A DNA stretch of 8,121 bases from Frankiaceae bacterium (GCA_947479995.1 CANKBT010000130.1:1-8121); one strand, 5' to 3'. Shown: positions 1-6,798, counted from the stretch's first letter. Notes: generated by a model not told the origin, from the sequence alone. Program-made: numbers and translations.

Positions 1-2387
1 CGCTGCTGGCACTGCCGGGCGTCGTCGCCCCGCTCGGCGCCGCGCCCGCGCCGTCCGCGATCGCGGCGGGTGCCGCGGTGCTCGCCGGGGTCGCCGCCGT
101 CGCCGCCCGCCGCGACGCCGTCGGCGCCCTGCTCGGCCTCGGCCTGCTGCTCGCCGCGGGCGCGTCGGCCCTCGGCCGGCAGGCCCTCGACGACGACGGC
201 CCGGCCCTGCTCGTGCTCGCGCTCCGCGGCGCCTCGGCCCTGGTGCTGCTCGGCGCGCTCGGGGTGCTCGCCCGGCGCAGCCTGCTCAGCCAGGTGGTCG
301 CGGCGATCCTCGCCGGCGTGCTCGTCATGGCGGTCGCAGCCGTCGGGGTGGTCGGCACGGTGGTCGTCGACTCCTTCGACGAGCAGAGCCGGCAGCAGGT
401 CGAGCAGAGCGCCGAGGAGCGCGCGCTCGAGCTGGGCGTCTTCGCCTCGTCGCAGCGGCTCGCGGCGCGCATCGTGCAGACCGGCTGCACCGCCGACCGC
501 ACCGCCGGCGCCTGCACCCAGGCGCTCGCCCTGCTGCCGCCGCAGACCGACTTCGTCGTGCGCGTGCCCGCCGGGGGCGCGGCCGCCCCCGTCGCCGCCC
601 GCGGCCCCGCGCCCTCGCCGGTGGAGCTGCTCGGGCTGTCGTCGTCGCCGCTCGTGCGCGGCGTGCTCGACGCCGTGCCCGCGCCGGTCGTCGAGCCCGC
701 GCTCGGCCTCAGCCGGCTCACCGGCGAGCCGCCGGGGCTCGCGGCGCTCGCGGTGCTGCCCGACGCGGGGCGCACGCCGGCCGGCACGCCCGCGAGCGTC
801 GTCGTCTACGGCGTGCGCCTCGACGACGCCTACGTCGGCGGTGACGCCTCCTTCGAGGCGCGCACGTCGTACTCCCTGCTCGTCGACGGCCGCGTCGTCG
901 CCTCCAACGGCAGCGAGGCCGACCGCCGCGACACCGCCGAGGCCGCCGAGGCCGTCGGCGTCGCGGGCGGTGTCGGCGACGGGGTCACGGTCGGCGCGCT
1001 CGGCACCGAGCCGACCGTCCACTTCGCGCCGGTCGGCGACGACGCCGCGCCGGTGGCCGTCGTGGCCGTCACCCGCGACGCCGACCTCGCCCTGGCCGCG
1101 CAGCGCGACGCCCTGCGCACGCTGGTGCTCACCGCCATCGCCACCACCCTCGTCGTCGGCGGCCTCGCGCTGCTGCTCGGCCGCCGCACCGTGCAGCCCG
1201 TGCGCCGCCTCACGGCCGCCGCGGGCCGGGTCGCCGCGGGCGACCTGAGCGTCCGCACCGCCGTGCCCGGCCGCGACGAGGTCGGCGTGCTGTCGCGCGC
1301 CTTCGACTCGATGACCGCCTCGCTGGAGGGCGCGACGGAGGACCTGCAGCGCTCGGCCGCGCGCCTGCAGACCGTGCTCACCTCCATGACCGACGGCCTG
1401 GTCGCCACCGACGGCGAGGGGCGCGTGACGACCGCCAACCCGGCCGCGCTCGCCATGGTCGGGCTCGACGACGAGGCCAAGGCGCGCGGCCGGCCGCTGG
1501 CCGAGGTCGTGCGCGTCGCCGGCGTCGCGCTCGAGGGGCGCCTGCACGACGTCGACGCCGAGGTGCAGGGCGCGGACGACGCGGTGACGCCGGTGCGCCT
1601 CGAGCTCGGCCCGCTCGAGGACGGCAGCGGCGAGGTGCTCGTGCTGCGCGACACCGGCCGCGAGCGCGAGGTCGAGCGCATGAAGACCGAGTTCCTGTCG
1701 AACGTCAGCCACGAGCTCCGCACGCCGCTCACGCCGATCCGCGGCTACGCCGACATCCTGGCCTCCCGCGCAGGGCTGCGGCCCGAGCAGGTGCAGGCCT
1801 TCGCGGGCACGATCCTGGCCGAGAGCCTCAAGATGAACCGCGTCGTCGACCTGCTCGTCGACGTCGCCTCGATCGAGGCCGGCCGCGTGCAGGTGGCGCC
1901 CCGGGCGGTGCCGGTGCGCGACCTGCTCGACGCCCGGCTCGACGCCTGGCGGGTGCGCGCCCCCGAGCGCGCCGGCGACCTCAAGCGGCGGGTCGCGCGC
2001 GGCCTGCCGCCGGTGCTCGTCGACCCGTCGTGGGTCGGCAAGGCCCTCGACGAGCTGGTCGACAACGCCCTGAAGTACTCCGCGCCCGGCACGCCGGTCA
2101 CGCTCGGCGCGGCCGACGCCGGCGACGGCCTGGTCGGCGTCTCGGTCACCGACCGCGGCCCGGGCATCGCGCCGGACGACCAGGCGGCGCTGTTCACGCC
2201 GTTCGAGCAGGTCGACGGGTCGGCGACCCGCCGCGTCGGCGGGCTCGGGCTCGGGCTGTCGTTCGTGAGCCGGCTGGCCGAGGACGCCGGCTACGGCCTG
2301 GTGCTGCGCTCCACGCCCGGCCGGGGCTCGACCTTCACCCTCGAGGTGCCGACGGCGGAGCAGGTGCCGGCCGCGACCCCGGCCTGA
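1..2387 (+). CDS. Membrane sensor histidine kinase (HAMP-PAS-HisKA-HATPase_c), 5' end cut by the window
   Basis: This is the sensor half of a two-component system: it should autophosphorylate a histidine and pass the phosphate to a response regulator. The frame is open from base 3 to the TGA at 2385-2387 with no stop, so the start lies upstream; 794 residues are visible (counting the codon at base 3 as 1). Seen in order: hydrophobic helices at about 1-12 (cut), 17-35, 38-57, 68-90 and 96-122; an external region of about 245 residues with Cys162 and Cys171; a membrane helix at about 371-393; HAMP at about 394-442; PAS at about 455-550; the HisKA H-box NVSHELRTPL with phospho-acceptor His570. 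The HATPase_c domain follows, with N-box DELVDNALKYS from 683, G1 DRGPG from 717 and G2 GGLGLGLSF from 746. All catalytic motifs look intact. No response regulator follows, so the partner is probably upstream or elsewhere. The signal is unknown. The kinase call is very secure; the number of N-terminal helices is less so. Confidence 0.95.
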   Translation, partial: LLALPGVVAPLGAAPAPSAIAAGAAVLAGVAAVAARRDAVGALLGLGLLLAAGASALGRQALDDDGPALLVLALRGASALVLLGALGVLARRSLLSQVVAAILAGVLVMAVAAVGVVGTVVVDSFDEQSRQQVEQSAEERALELGVFASSQRLAARIVQTGCTADRTAGACTQALALLPPQTDFVVRVPAGGAAAPVAARGPAPSPVELLGLSSSPLVRGVLDAVPAPVVEPALGLSRLTGEPPGLAALAVLPDAGRTPAGTPASVVVYGVRLDDAYVGGDASFEARTSYSLLVDGRVVASNGSEADRRDTAEAAEAVGVAGGVGDGVTVGALGTEPTVHFAPVGDDAAPVAVVAVTRDADLALAAQRDALRTLVLTAIATTLVVGGLALLLGRRTVQPVRRLTAAAGRVAAGDLSVRTAVPGRDEVGVLSRAFDSMTASLEGATEDLQRSAARLQTVLTSMTDGLVATDGEGRVTTANPAALAMVGLDDEAKARGRPLAEVVRVAGVALEGRLHDVDAEVQGADDAVTPVRLELGPLEDGSGEVLVLRDTGREREVERMKTEFLSNVSHELRTPLTPIRGYADILASRAGLRPEQVQAFAGTILAESLKMNRVVDLLVDVASIEAGRVQVAPRAVPVRDLLDARLDAWRVRAPERAGDLKRRVARGLPPVLVDPSWVGKALDELVDNALKYSAPGTPVTLGAADAGDGLVGVSVTDRGPGIAPDDQAALFTPFEQVDGSATRRVGGLGLGLSFVSRLAEDAGYGLVLRSTPGRGSTFTLEVPTAEQVPAATPA

Positions 2388-2889
2388 GCGTCGCGAGCAG
2401 CGCCTCCGACAGGGCCGGCGCGAGGTCCGGCCCGGTGACGCGCTCGTCCTCGCCGTCGCCGACCGCCCGCAGCCGCAGCACGCCGGCGGTGCTGCCGTCG
2501 CGGACGACCGCGATGACCATGCGCACGTCGCGCGCCTCGGGGTGCGACGCCGGGTCCTCGAGGGCCTCGGCCTCGGCCTCGACCGACGGCGGCAGCACGA
2601 CGACCTCGTGGGCGAGCGCGACGCCGACCACCTGCTCGCCGAACTCGATGCCCGCGAGGGCCTCGTCGAGCGGGCCCTCCTCGAGGTCCTCCTGGGCCAC
2701 CGGCGTCAGCGCGCCCGGCTGGCCGCCGACCAGGCCCATGGTCTCGGCGAGCTGCGGCTCGGCGCGCAGCAGCTCCTCGGTGTCGACGAGGGCGAACAGC
2801 TGCGGCGGCTGGTCCCAGCCGGCCTCGGCGACGTGCGCCTCGACCTCGCCGATGACGGACTGCAGGGCGAGCGAGTGGGGTCCGGTCAC
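2335..2889 (-). CDS. PPA1309-family protein of unknown function
   Basis: A 184-residue soluble protein with no signal peptide or membrane helix. I recognise it as the actinobacterial PPA1309 type from its blocks: EAGWDQPPQLFALVDTEEL (about 22-40), ALTPVAQEDLEEGPLDEAL (60-78), VVVLPPSVE (96-104), HPEARDVRMVIAVVRDG (116-132) and the closing PDLAPALSEALLATL (154-168). The family has no established biochemical role. The GTG at 2887-2889 is chosen because similarity begins right after it; the frame stays open further upstream to a GTG at 2995-2997, but that would run across the start of the divergent UPF0182 gene. There is no convincing Shine-Dalgarno, only GGCGGG directly before the GTG, so a leaderless message is possible. 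Family-like sequence ends near residue 169; the last residues are a Pro/Ala/Arg/Ser tail overlapping the 3' end of the kinase gene by 53 bases. Its place head to head with the UPF0182 gene is the common actinobacterial arrangement and supports the call. Confidence 0.85.
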   Translation of the reverse strand: MTGPHSLALQSVIGEVEAHVAEAGWDQPPQLFALVDTEELLRAEPQLAETMGLVGGQPGALTPVAQEDLEEGPLDEALAGIEFGEQVVGVALAHEVVVLPPSVEAEAEALEDPASHPEARDVRMVIAVVRDGSTAGVLRLRAVGDGEDERVTGPDLAPALSEALLATLRPGSRPAPAPPSAPRG

Positions 2890-2901
2890 CCCGCCAGTCT
2901 C
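2890..2901 (-). promoter_or_regulatory. Candidate -10 element for leaderless transcription of the PPA1309-type gene
   Basis: On the - strand the hexamer GAGACT (2901 to 2896), close to the actinobacterial -10 form TANNNT/TAGACT, is followed by six bases (GGCGGG) and then the GTG start at 2889. A transcript starting about seven bases after the hexamer would begin at the start codon, that is, be leaderless, which is common in actinobacteria. I see no good -35 match at 16-19 bases upstream, so this is tentative. Confidence 0.25.
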
Positions 2902-2945
2902 GCGCAGGAGGGATCCGCGCGGTTGTGGAAGGCTGAGGCGTACGC

Positions 2946-2964
2946 GCGGGCCACACCGGCCCGC
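2946..2964. repeat. Inverted repeat in the divergent spacer (GCGGGCC, 5-base loop, GGCCCGC)
   Basis: The arms GCGGGCC (2946-2952) and GGCCCGC (2958-2964) are perfectly complementary around ACACC. It lies about 20 bases before the chosen UPF0182 start. It could be an operator for a dimeric regulator, an RNA hairpin in the leader, or chance in GC-rich DNA. Confidence 0.4.
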
Positions 2965-2983
2965 ACGAGTGAGAGTGAGCCGC

Positions 2984-5959
2984 GTGGCCGTCCGCACCCC
3001 CCGAGCGGGGATGCCCGCTCGCCCCCGCCTCCTGGCGCCCGTCCTCGTCGTCGTCGCGGCCCTGCTCGTGCTGGGCGCGCTCGCCGTGGCGGTCTACACC
3101 GACTACCTCTGGTTCGACGAGACCGGCTACACCGAGGTCTTCAGCACCGTCCTGCTCACGCGGATCGGCCTGTTCGTCGGCTTCGGCCTGCTCATGGCGC
3201 TGGTCGTCGGCGTCAACGTCGTCGTCGCCCACCGCGTGCGGCCGCCGTTCCGCCCGATGTCGCTCGAGCAGCAGAACCTCGAGCGCTACCGCCTGGCGGT
3301 CGAGCCGTACAAGTGGCTGCTGCTCGCGCTGCTCGCCGCCGTCCTCGGCCTGTTCGCCGGCCTGTCGGCGGCGTCGCGCTGGGAGACCTGGCTGCTGTGG
3401 CGCAACCGCACCGACTTCGGCGTGACGGACCCGCTGTTCGACCGCGACGTCAGCTACTACGCGATGACCTACCCGATGCAGCGCTTCGTGCTCGGGTTCC
3501 TGTTCGCGGCCGTGGTGCTCAGCCTCGTCGCCGCCGCGGCGACGCACTACCTCTACGGCGGGCTGCGCCTGCAGACGCAGGGCGACAAGGTCAGCCCGGC
3601 CGCGCGCGCCCACCTGTCGGTGCTGCTCGGCGTGCTCGTGCTGCTCAAGGCGGTCGCCTACTACCTCGACCGCTTCGGCCTGGTCTTCTCCGAGCGCGGC
3701 TTCGTGCAGGGCGCGTCGTACACCGACGTCAACGCCGTGCTGCCGGCCAAGAACATCCTCATCCCGGTCGCGGTGATCTGCGCCGTGCTGTTCTTCGCGA
3801 ACGTGCGCGTGCGCAACGTGCTGCTGCCCGGCGGCGCGCTCGCGCTGCTCGTGCTCGCGGCCGTCGTGCTCGGCGGCCTGCTGCCGGCGTACACCCAGCA
3901 GTTCCGCGTGAAGCCGAACGAGGTGGAGCGCGAGTCGGAGTTCATCCAGCGCAACATCGACGCGACCCGCGCGGCGTACGGCATCTCGGACGTGACGCTC
4001 GAGCCGTACGGCACCGCGCCGCCGCCGGTCGCGACGGCGGTGCAGACCGACGCGCCGCCGAACGCGCGCCTGCTCGACCCCAACCGGCTCAGCGAGACCT
4101 TCCAGCAGCTCCAGCGCCTGCGGCAGTACTTCGGCGTCACCGGGTCGCTCGACATCGACCGCTACCCGGACGAGAACGGCACGCCGCAGGACTTCATCGT
4201 CGCCGCGCGCGAGGTCGACCAGACCGGGCTCGCGCCGAACCAGCGCAACTGGATCAACGAGCGCCTCACCTACACGCACGGCAACGGGCTCATCGCCGCC
4301 CGCGCCGACCAGGTCGACGAGGAGGGCCAGCCGGTCTTCGAGTCGCCGGGCATCGGCGGGCAGAACAGCGGCCCGATCCGCATCGAGCAGCCGCGCATCT
4401 ACTTCGGCGAGAGCTCGCCGAGCTACAGCGTCGTCAACACCGACACCCCGGAGATCGACGGCCCGTCGACCGCCGCCGAGGCCGACGTCGACGACACGCG
4501 CGCGACCTTCAACTACGACGGCGACGGCGGCGTGGAGCTGTCCAACCCGGTCCGCAAGGTGGCGTACGCACTGCGCTTCCGGGAGCCGAACCTGCTGCTG
4601 TCGGGGTCGATCAACAGCGACTCGCGCGTCATGTACATCCGCGAGCCGCGCGACCGCGTCAAGAAGGTCGCGCCGTTCCTCGAGCTCGACAGCGACCCGT
4701 ACCCCGTCGCGGTCGACGGCCGGATCCTGTGGGTCGTCGACGGCTACACGACGAGCAACGGCTACCCGTACAGCCAGAGCACGCCGTTCGGCGAGGTGAC
4801 GCAGGACAGCCAGACCGGGGCCGTCCAGCCGCAGGAGGACGTCAACTACATCCGCAACTCGGTGAAGGCGACGGTCGACGCCTACTCCGGCGACGTCGTG
4901 CTCTACCAGTTCGGGCCCACCGACCCGGTGCTCGAGACGTGGAGCAAGGCCTTCGACGGGCTCATCCGCCCGCAGAGCGAGATCAGCCCCGAGCTGGCGT
5001 CGCACCTGCGCTACCCGGAGGACCTGTTCAAGGTGCAGCGCGAGCTGCTCAGCGAGTACCACGTCACCGACCCCGGCACCTTCTACAGCCGCGAGGACGC
5101 CTGGGGCATCCCGGACGACCCGGCGGACGCGCTCAACGACCAGGTCGCCCAGGCCGACGCCGCGCCTGCGGCGCCCGCCGCCCCCGGCGACCCGGCGGCC
5201 GTCTCCACCGGCACCGACGGCCCGGCGCAGCCGCCGTTCTACTCGCTGCTGCAGTTCCCCGGCGAGGACGCGCAGTTCCGGCTGTCGACGTCGTTCACCT
5301 TCCGCGGCCGGCCCAACCTGGCGGCCTTCGCGTCGGTGTCGTCCGACCCCGACAACTACGGCGAGATCCGCGTGCTGCAGCTGCCGCAGGGCTCGCCGCC
5401 CGAGGGGCCCGGGCAGATCGCCAACCGGTTCCTGTCCGACCGGGGCATCGCCGAGGAGCTGTTCGCCTTCCGGCGCAACAACGCCGAGGTCAACTTCGGC
5501 AACCTGCTGACCCTGCCGCTCGGGCAGCAGCCGCAGGGCGGCCTGCTCTACGTGCAGCCGGTCTTCGTGCAGGCCCAGGGCACCGCCGGCTTCCCGACCC
5601 TGCAGCAGGTGCTCGTGGCGTACGGCAACCAGGTGGCCGCCGGCCGCACGTTCGAGGACGCCCTGACCGAGCTGCTCGGCAGCCCCGTCACGCCGACGAC
5701 GCCGAGCCAGCCGCCGACGACGCCCGGGCAGACGCCGACGCCGGGCCAGACCCCGACGCCCGCGCCGACGGCGCAGCCCCCGGCCGACGTCGAGGCCGCC
5801 ATCGCCGCGGCCAACGCCGCCTTCGCCGACGGCCAGGCGGCGCTGCAGCGCGGCGACTTCGCGGCCTACGGCGCGGCGCAGACCCGGCTGCAGCAGGCGC
5901 TGCAGCAGCTCACGCAGCTGCAGGGCGGCGGCGCCACGCCGACGCCCGGCCCGAGCTAG
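2984..5959 (+). CDS. UPF0182 (COG1615) family large membrane protein
   Basis: A 991-residue integral membrane protein of the UPF0182 family, whose molecular function is not established. Seven hydrophobic helices are visible at about 17-37, 54-82, 110-130, 168-188, 209-229, 258-274 and 281-301, with the family's N-terminal DYLWFDETGY just after helix 1. About 690 mostly polar residues follow, starting with the conserved FRVKPNEVERESEFIQRNI (307-325) and including INSDSRVMYIREPRDRVKKVAPFLELDSDPYPV-type sequence near 545-575; by topology this part is probably outside the membrane. From about 903 comes a Pro/Thr/Gln stalk, then an Ala/Gln-rich helical tail containing RGDFAAYGAAQTRLQQAL. The length matches the roughly 990 residues of mycobacterial homologues. 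The GTG at 2984 is chosen to give the usual short arginine-rich leader before helix 1; GTG at 2969 or 2975 and ATG at 3011 are alternatives, and the Shine-Dalgarno evidence is weak (GAGAGTGAG upstream). The TAG stop abuts the convergent MerR gene. Confidence 0.93.
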   Translation: MAVRTPRAGMPARPRLLAPVLVVVAALLVLGALAVAVYTDYLWFDETGYTEVFSTVLLTRIGLFVGFGLLMALVVGVNVVVAHRVRPPFRPMSLEQQNLERYRLAVEPYKWLLLALLAAVLGLFAGLSAASRWETWLLWRNRTDFGVTDPLFDRDVSYYAMTYPMQRFVLGFLFAAVVLSLVAAAATHYLYGGLRLQTQGDKVSPAARAHLSVLLGVLVLLKAVAYYLDRFGLVFSERGFVQGASYTDVNAVLPAKNILIPVAVICAVLFFANVRVRNVLLPGGALALLVLAAVVLGGLLPAYTQQFRVKPNEVERESEFIQRNIDATRAAYGISDVTLEPYGTAPPPVATAVQTDAPPNARLLDPNRLSETFQQLQRLRQYFGVTGSLDIDRYPDENGTPQDFIVAAREVDQTGLAPNQRNWINERLTYTHGNGLIAARADQVDEEGQPVFESPGIGGQNSGPIRIEQPRIYFGESSPSYSVVNTDTPEIDGPSTAAEADVDDTRATFNYDGDGGVELSNPVRKVAYALRFREPNLLLSGSINSDSRVMYIREPRDRVKKVAPFLELDSDPYPVAVDGRILWVVDGYTTSNGYPYSQSTPFGEVTQDSQTGAVQPQEDVNYIRNSVKATVDAYSGDVVLYQFGPTDPVLETWSKAFDGLIRPQSEISPELASHLRYPEDLFKVQRELLSEYHVTDPGTFYSREDAWGIPDDPADALNDQVAQADAAPAAPAAPGDPAAVSTGTDGPAQPPFYSLLQFPGEDAQFRLSTSFTFRGRPNLAAFASVSSDPDNYGEIRVLQLPQGSPPEGPGQIANRFLSDRGIAEELFAFRRNNAEVNFGNLLTLPLGQQPQGGLLYVQPVFVQAQGTAGFPTLQQVLVAYGNQVAAGRTFEDALTELLGSPVTPTTPSQPPTTPGQTPTPGQTPTPAPTAQPPADVEAAIAAANAAFADGQAALQRGDFAAYGAAQTRLQQALQQLTQLQGGGATPTPGPS
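5723..5758 (+). repeat. Two tandem 18-bp units encoding PGQTPT within the UPF0182 stalk
   Basis: Units 5723-5740 and 5741-5758 encode the same hexapeptide and differ at three bases, all third codon positions. They sit in a longer Pro/Thr/Gln linker (about 5689-5784) joining the large extracytoplasmic part to the C-terminal helical tail. Such tracts usually act as flexible spacers; copy number may vary between strains. Confidence 0.7.
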
Positions 5960-6780
5960 GCGCTCCCGGCCCGCCCTGCGGGGCGGGCCGGGGCCCGGTC
6001 CGGCTCGCTCGTGCGGCGGATGTCGGTCCAGCCGGTGAAGCCGCGCTGCTCGAGCAGGCGCAGCAGCCGCGGCGCGCACGGGAACGCCTCGACGAAGGCC
6101 GCGTCGAGCAGCGCCACGACCTCGGGGCTCACGAGCGGCTCCGGCTCCGCGTCCTGCGCGCCGGGGGAGCGGATGGCCATGTCGGCCTCGAGGAAGGCGA
6201 CGACGCGGTCGGCCAGGGCGGGCAGGCGGGGGTCGTCCGGCGCGCAGTCGGCGAGCTCGCCGACGTCGAGGTAGAGCCGGCGCAGCGTCGGGTGCTCGAC
6301 CTGCGTGCGCTTGGCCGCCATGAGCGCCGGCACCTGCTCGGGCACCTGCGCCGCGAGCAGGACCCAGCTGTCGCGCTCGACCGCGACGAGCTGCTCCGGG
6401 AAGCCGAGCTCGCGCATGCGCTCCAGGTAGGCGACGGCCTCCGGCGGCAGCACGAGGCTGTCCCCGGCGGTGAGGCGGGCGATCCGCTCGCGCGCCCGCT
6501 GCAGGTCGCGGATCTCGGCGCGCAGGCGGCGGTCGACCTCCGCGACCGCCGCCGCCAGGCCCTCGTCGTCGGCGGCCAGTAGCGCGCGCACCCGCGACAG
6601 CGGCACGCCGGCCTCGGCGAGCGTCCGGATCCGGATGAGCTCGACGACCGCGCCGGCGTCGTACCGCCGGTAGCCCGAGCGGTCGCGCGCGGGCTCGGGC
6701 AGCAGGCCGGTCGCGTGGTAGTGCCGGACGGCCCGCACGGTGACGCCGGCGTGCGCGGCCAGCTGGCTGATCGTCAGCAC
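5956..6780 (-). CDS. MerR-family transcriptional regulator of the adjacent ABC exporter operon (inferred)
   Basis: A 274-residue DNA-binding regulator. The N-terminus is a full MerR winged helix-turn-helix: TISQLAAHAGVTVRAVRHYH (3-22), GLLPEPARDRSGYRRYD (25-41) and helices to about 70 including IRTLAEAGVPLSRVRALL. A charged helix at about 73-103 fits the antiparallel dimer coiled coil. Residues 110-258 form a helical C-terminal part that I do not match to a metal-binding, TipAS or GyrI-like fold; it is presumably a ligand-sensing domain. There are only two cysteines (179, 235), not arranged as in metal sensors. The GTG start at 6778-6780 is chosen because the MerR fold begins directly and GAGGAG and AGGA blocks precede it. 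It lies 16 bases after the permease stop, so it is probably the last gene of the exporter operon and may control that operon's promoter, which is outside the window. The final 15 residues (Arg/Pro/Ala/Gly) are encoded over a terminator-like hairpin. Confidence 0.92.
   Translation of the reverse strand: MLTISQLAAHAGVTVRAVRHYHATGLLPEPARDRSGYRRYDAGAVVELIRIRTLAEAGVPLSRVRALLAADDEGLAAAVAEVDRRLRAEIRDLQRARERIARLTAGDSLVLPPEAVAYLERMRELGFPEQLVAVERDSWVLLAAQVPEQVPALMAAKRTQVEHPTLRRLYLDVGELADCAPDDPRLPALADRVVAFLEADMAIRSPGAQDAEPEPLVSPEVVALLDAAFVEAFPCAPRLLRLLEQRGFTGWTDIRRTSEPDRAPARPAGRAGSA
5965..5992. terminator. GC-rich hairpin at the convergent junction, probable terminator
   Basis: A perfect 12-bp stem (arms CCCGGCCCGCCC at 5965-5976 and its complement at 5981-5992) closes on a four-base loop TGCG. 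It starts five bases after the UPF0182 stop. No T-tract follows on either strand, so it is not a classical intrinsic terminator; U-less strong hairpins are widely proposed as terminators in actinobacteria. For the - strand the hairpin lies within the last codons of the MerR gene (residues about 263-272), before its stop, so translating ribosomes may interfere there. The likely job is to limit read-through from the UPF0182 gene. Confidence 0.6.
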
Positions 6781-6787
6781 GGCGCCA

Positions 6788-6798
6788 TCCTGCTCCTC
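6788..6798 (-). promoter_or_regulatory. Ribosome binding site of the MerR gene
   Basis: On the - strand GAGGAG (6798 to 6793) overlaps the TGA stop of the permease gene, and AGGA (6791 to 6788) follows, seven bases before the GTG at 6780. The first block is 12 bases from the start, the second at ideal spacing. Placement across the permease stop suggests coupled translation and supports the GTG start. Confidence 0.55.

Larger units (their letters stand above)
2890..2983. promoter_or_regulatory. Divergent intergenic region between the PPA1309-type gene and the UPF0182 gene
   Basis: These 94 bases must hold the 5' control signals for both divergent genes unless promoters lie inside the coding sequences. 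They contain a TTGTGG at 2923-2928, which could be a -35 element for the + gene but has no good -10 at normal spacing. They also contain a GC inverted repeat at 2946-2964 and an AGGAGGGA at 2906-2913 that is too far from any + start to act as its ribosome binding site. The function is inferred from position only. Confidence 0.5.

Noticed and set aside
70..1248. A + strand open frame overlapping the kinase N-terminal region in another phase
   Set aside because: Its translation is Ser/Pro/Arg-rich; the overlapping kinase frame has proper membrane helices and continues into catalytic domains.
830..2197. Two - strand open frames antisense to the kinase gene
   Set aside because: Ser/Thr/Arg-rich translations with no domains, expected shadows of a high-GC gene.
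2906..2913. AGGAGGGA, a perfect-looking Shine-Dalgarno on the + strand
   Set aside because: The nearest start-like codons lead to a quick stop (GTG at 2925) or to a shadow frame (TTG at 2923), and it is 70 bases from the UPF0182 start.
2030..2983. Upstream in-frame extension of the UPF0182 reading frame
   Set aside because: It would overlap the kinase and PPA1309 genes and yields Arg-rich nonsense; family similarity begins only near 2984-3011.
2291..6079. A - strand open frame of over 1250 codons antisense to the UPF0182 gene
   Set aside because: Low-complexity Arg/Ala/Val/Glu translation, no recognisable domain, and the + strand frame is clearly a known family.
2542..6582. A very long + strand open frame (over 1300 codons) overlapping the UPF0182 and MerR genes
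   Set aside because: It is the +1 shadow of the UPF0182 frame in GC-rich DNA: the translation is Arg/Ala/Pro-rich with no domain, and it crosses a convergent gene.
6786..6788. ATG on the - strand just upstream of the MerR GTG
   Set aside because: It is out of frame with MerR and meets a stop after four codons.
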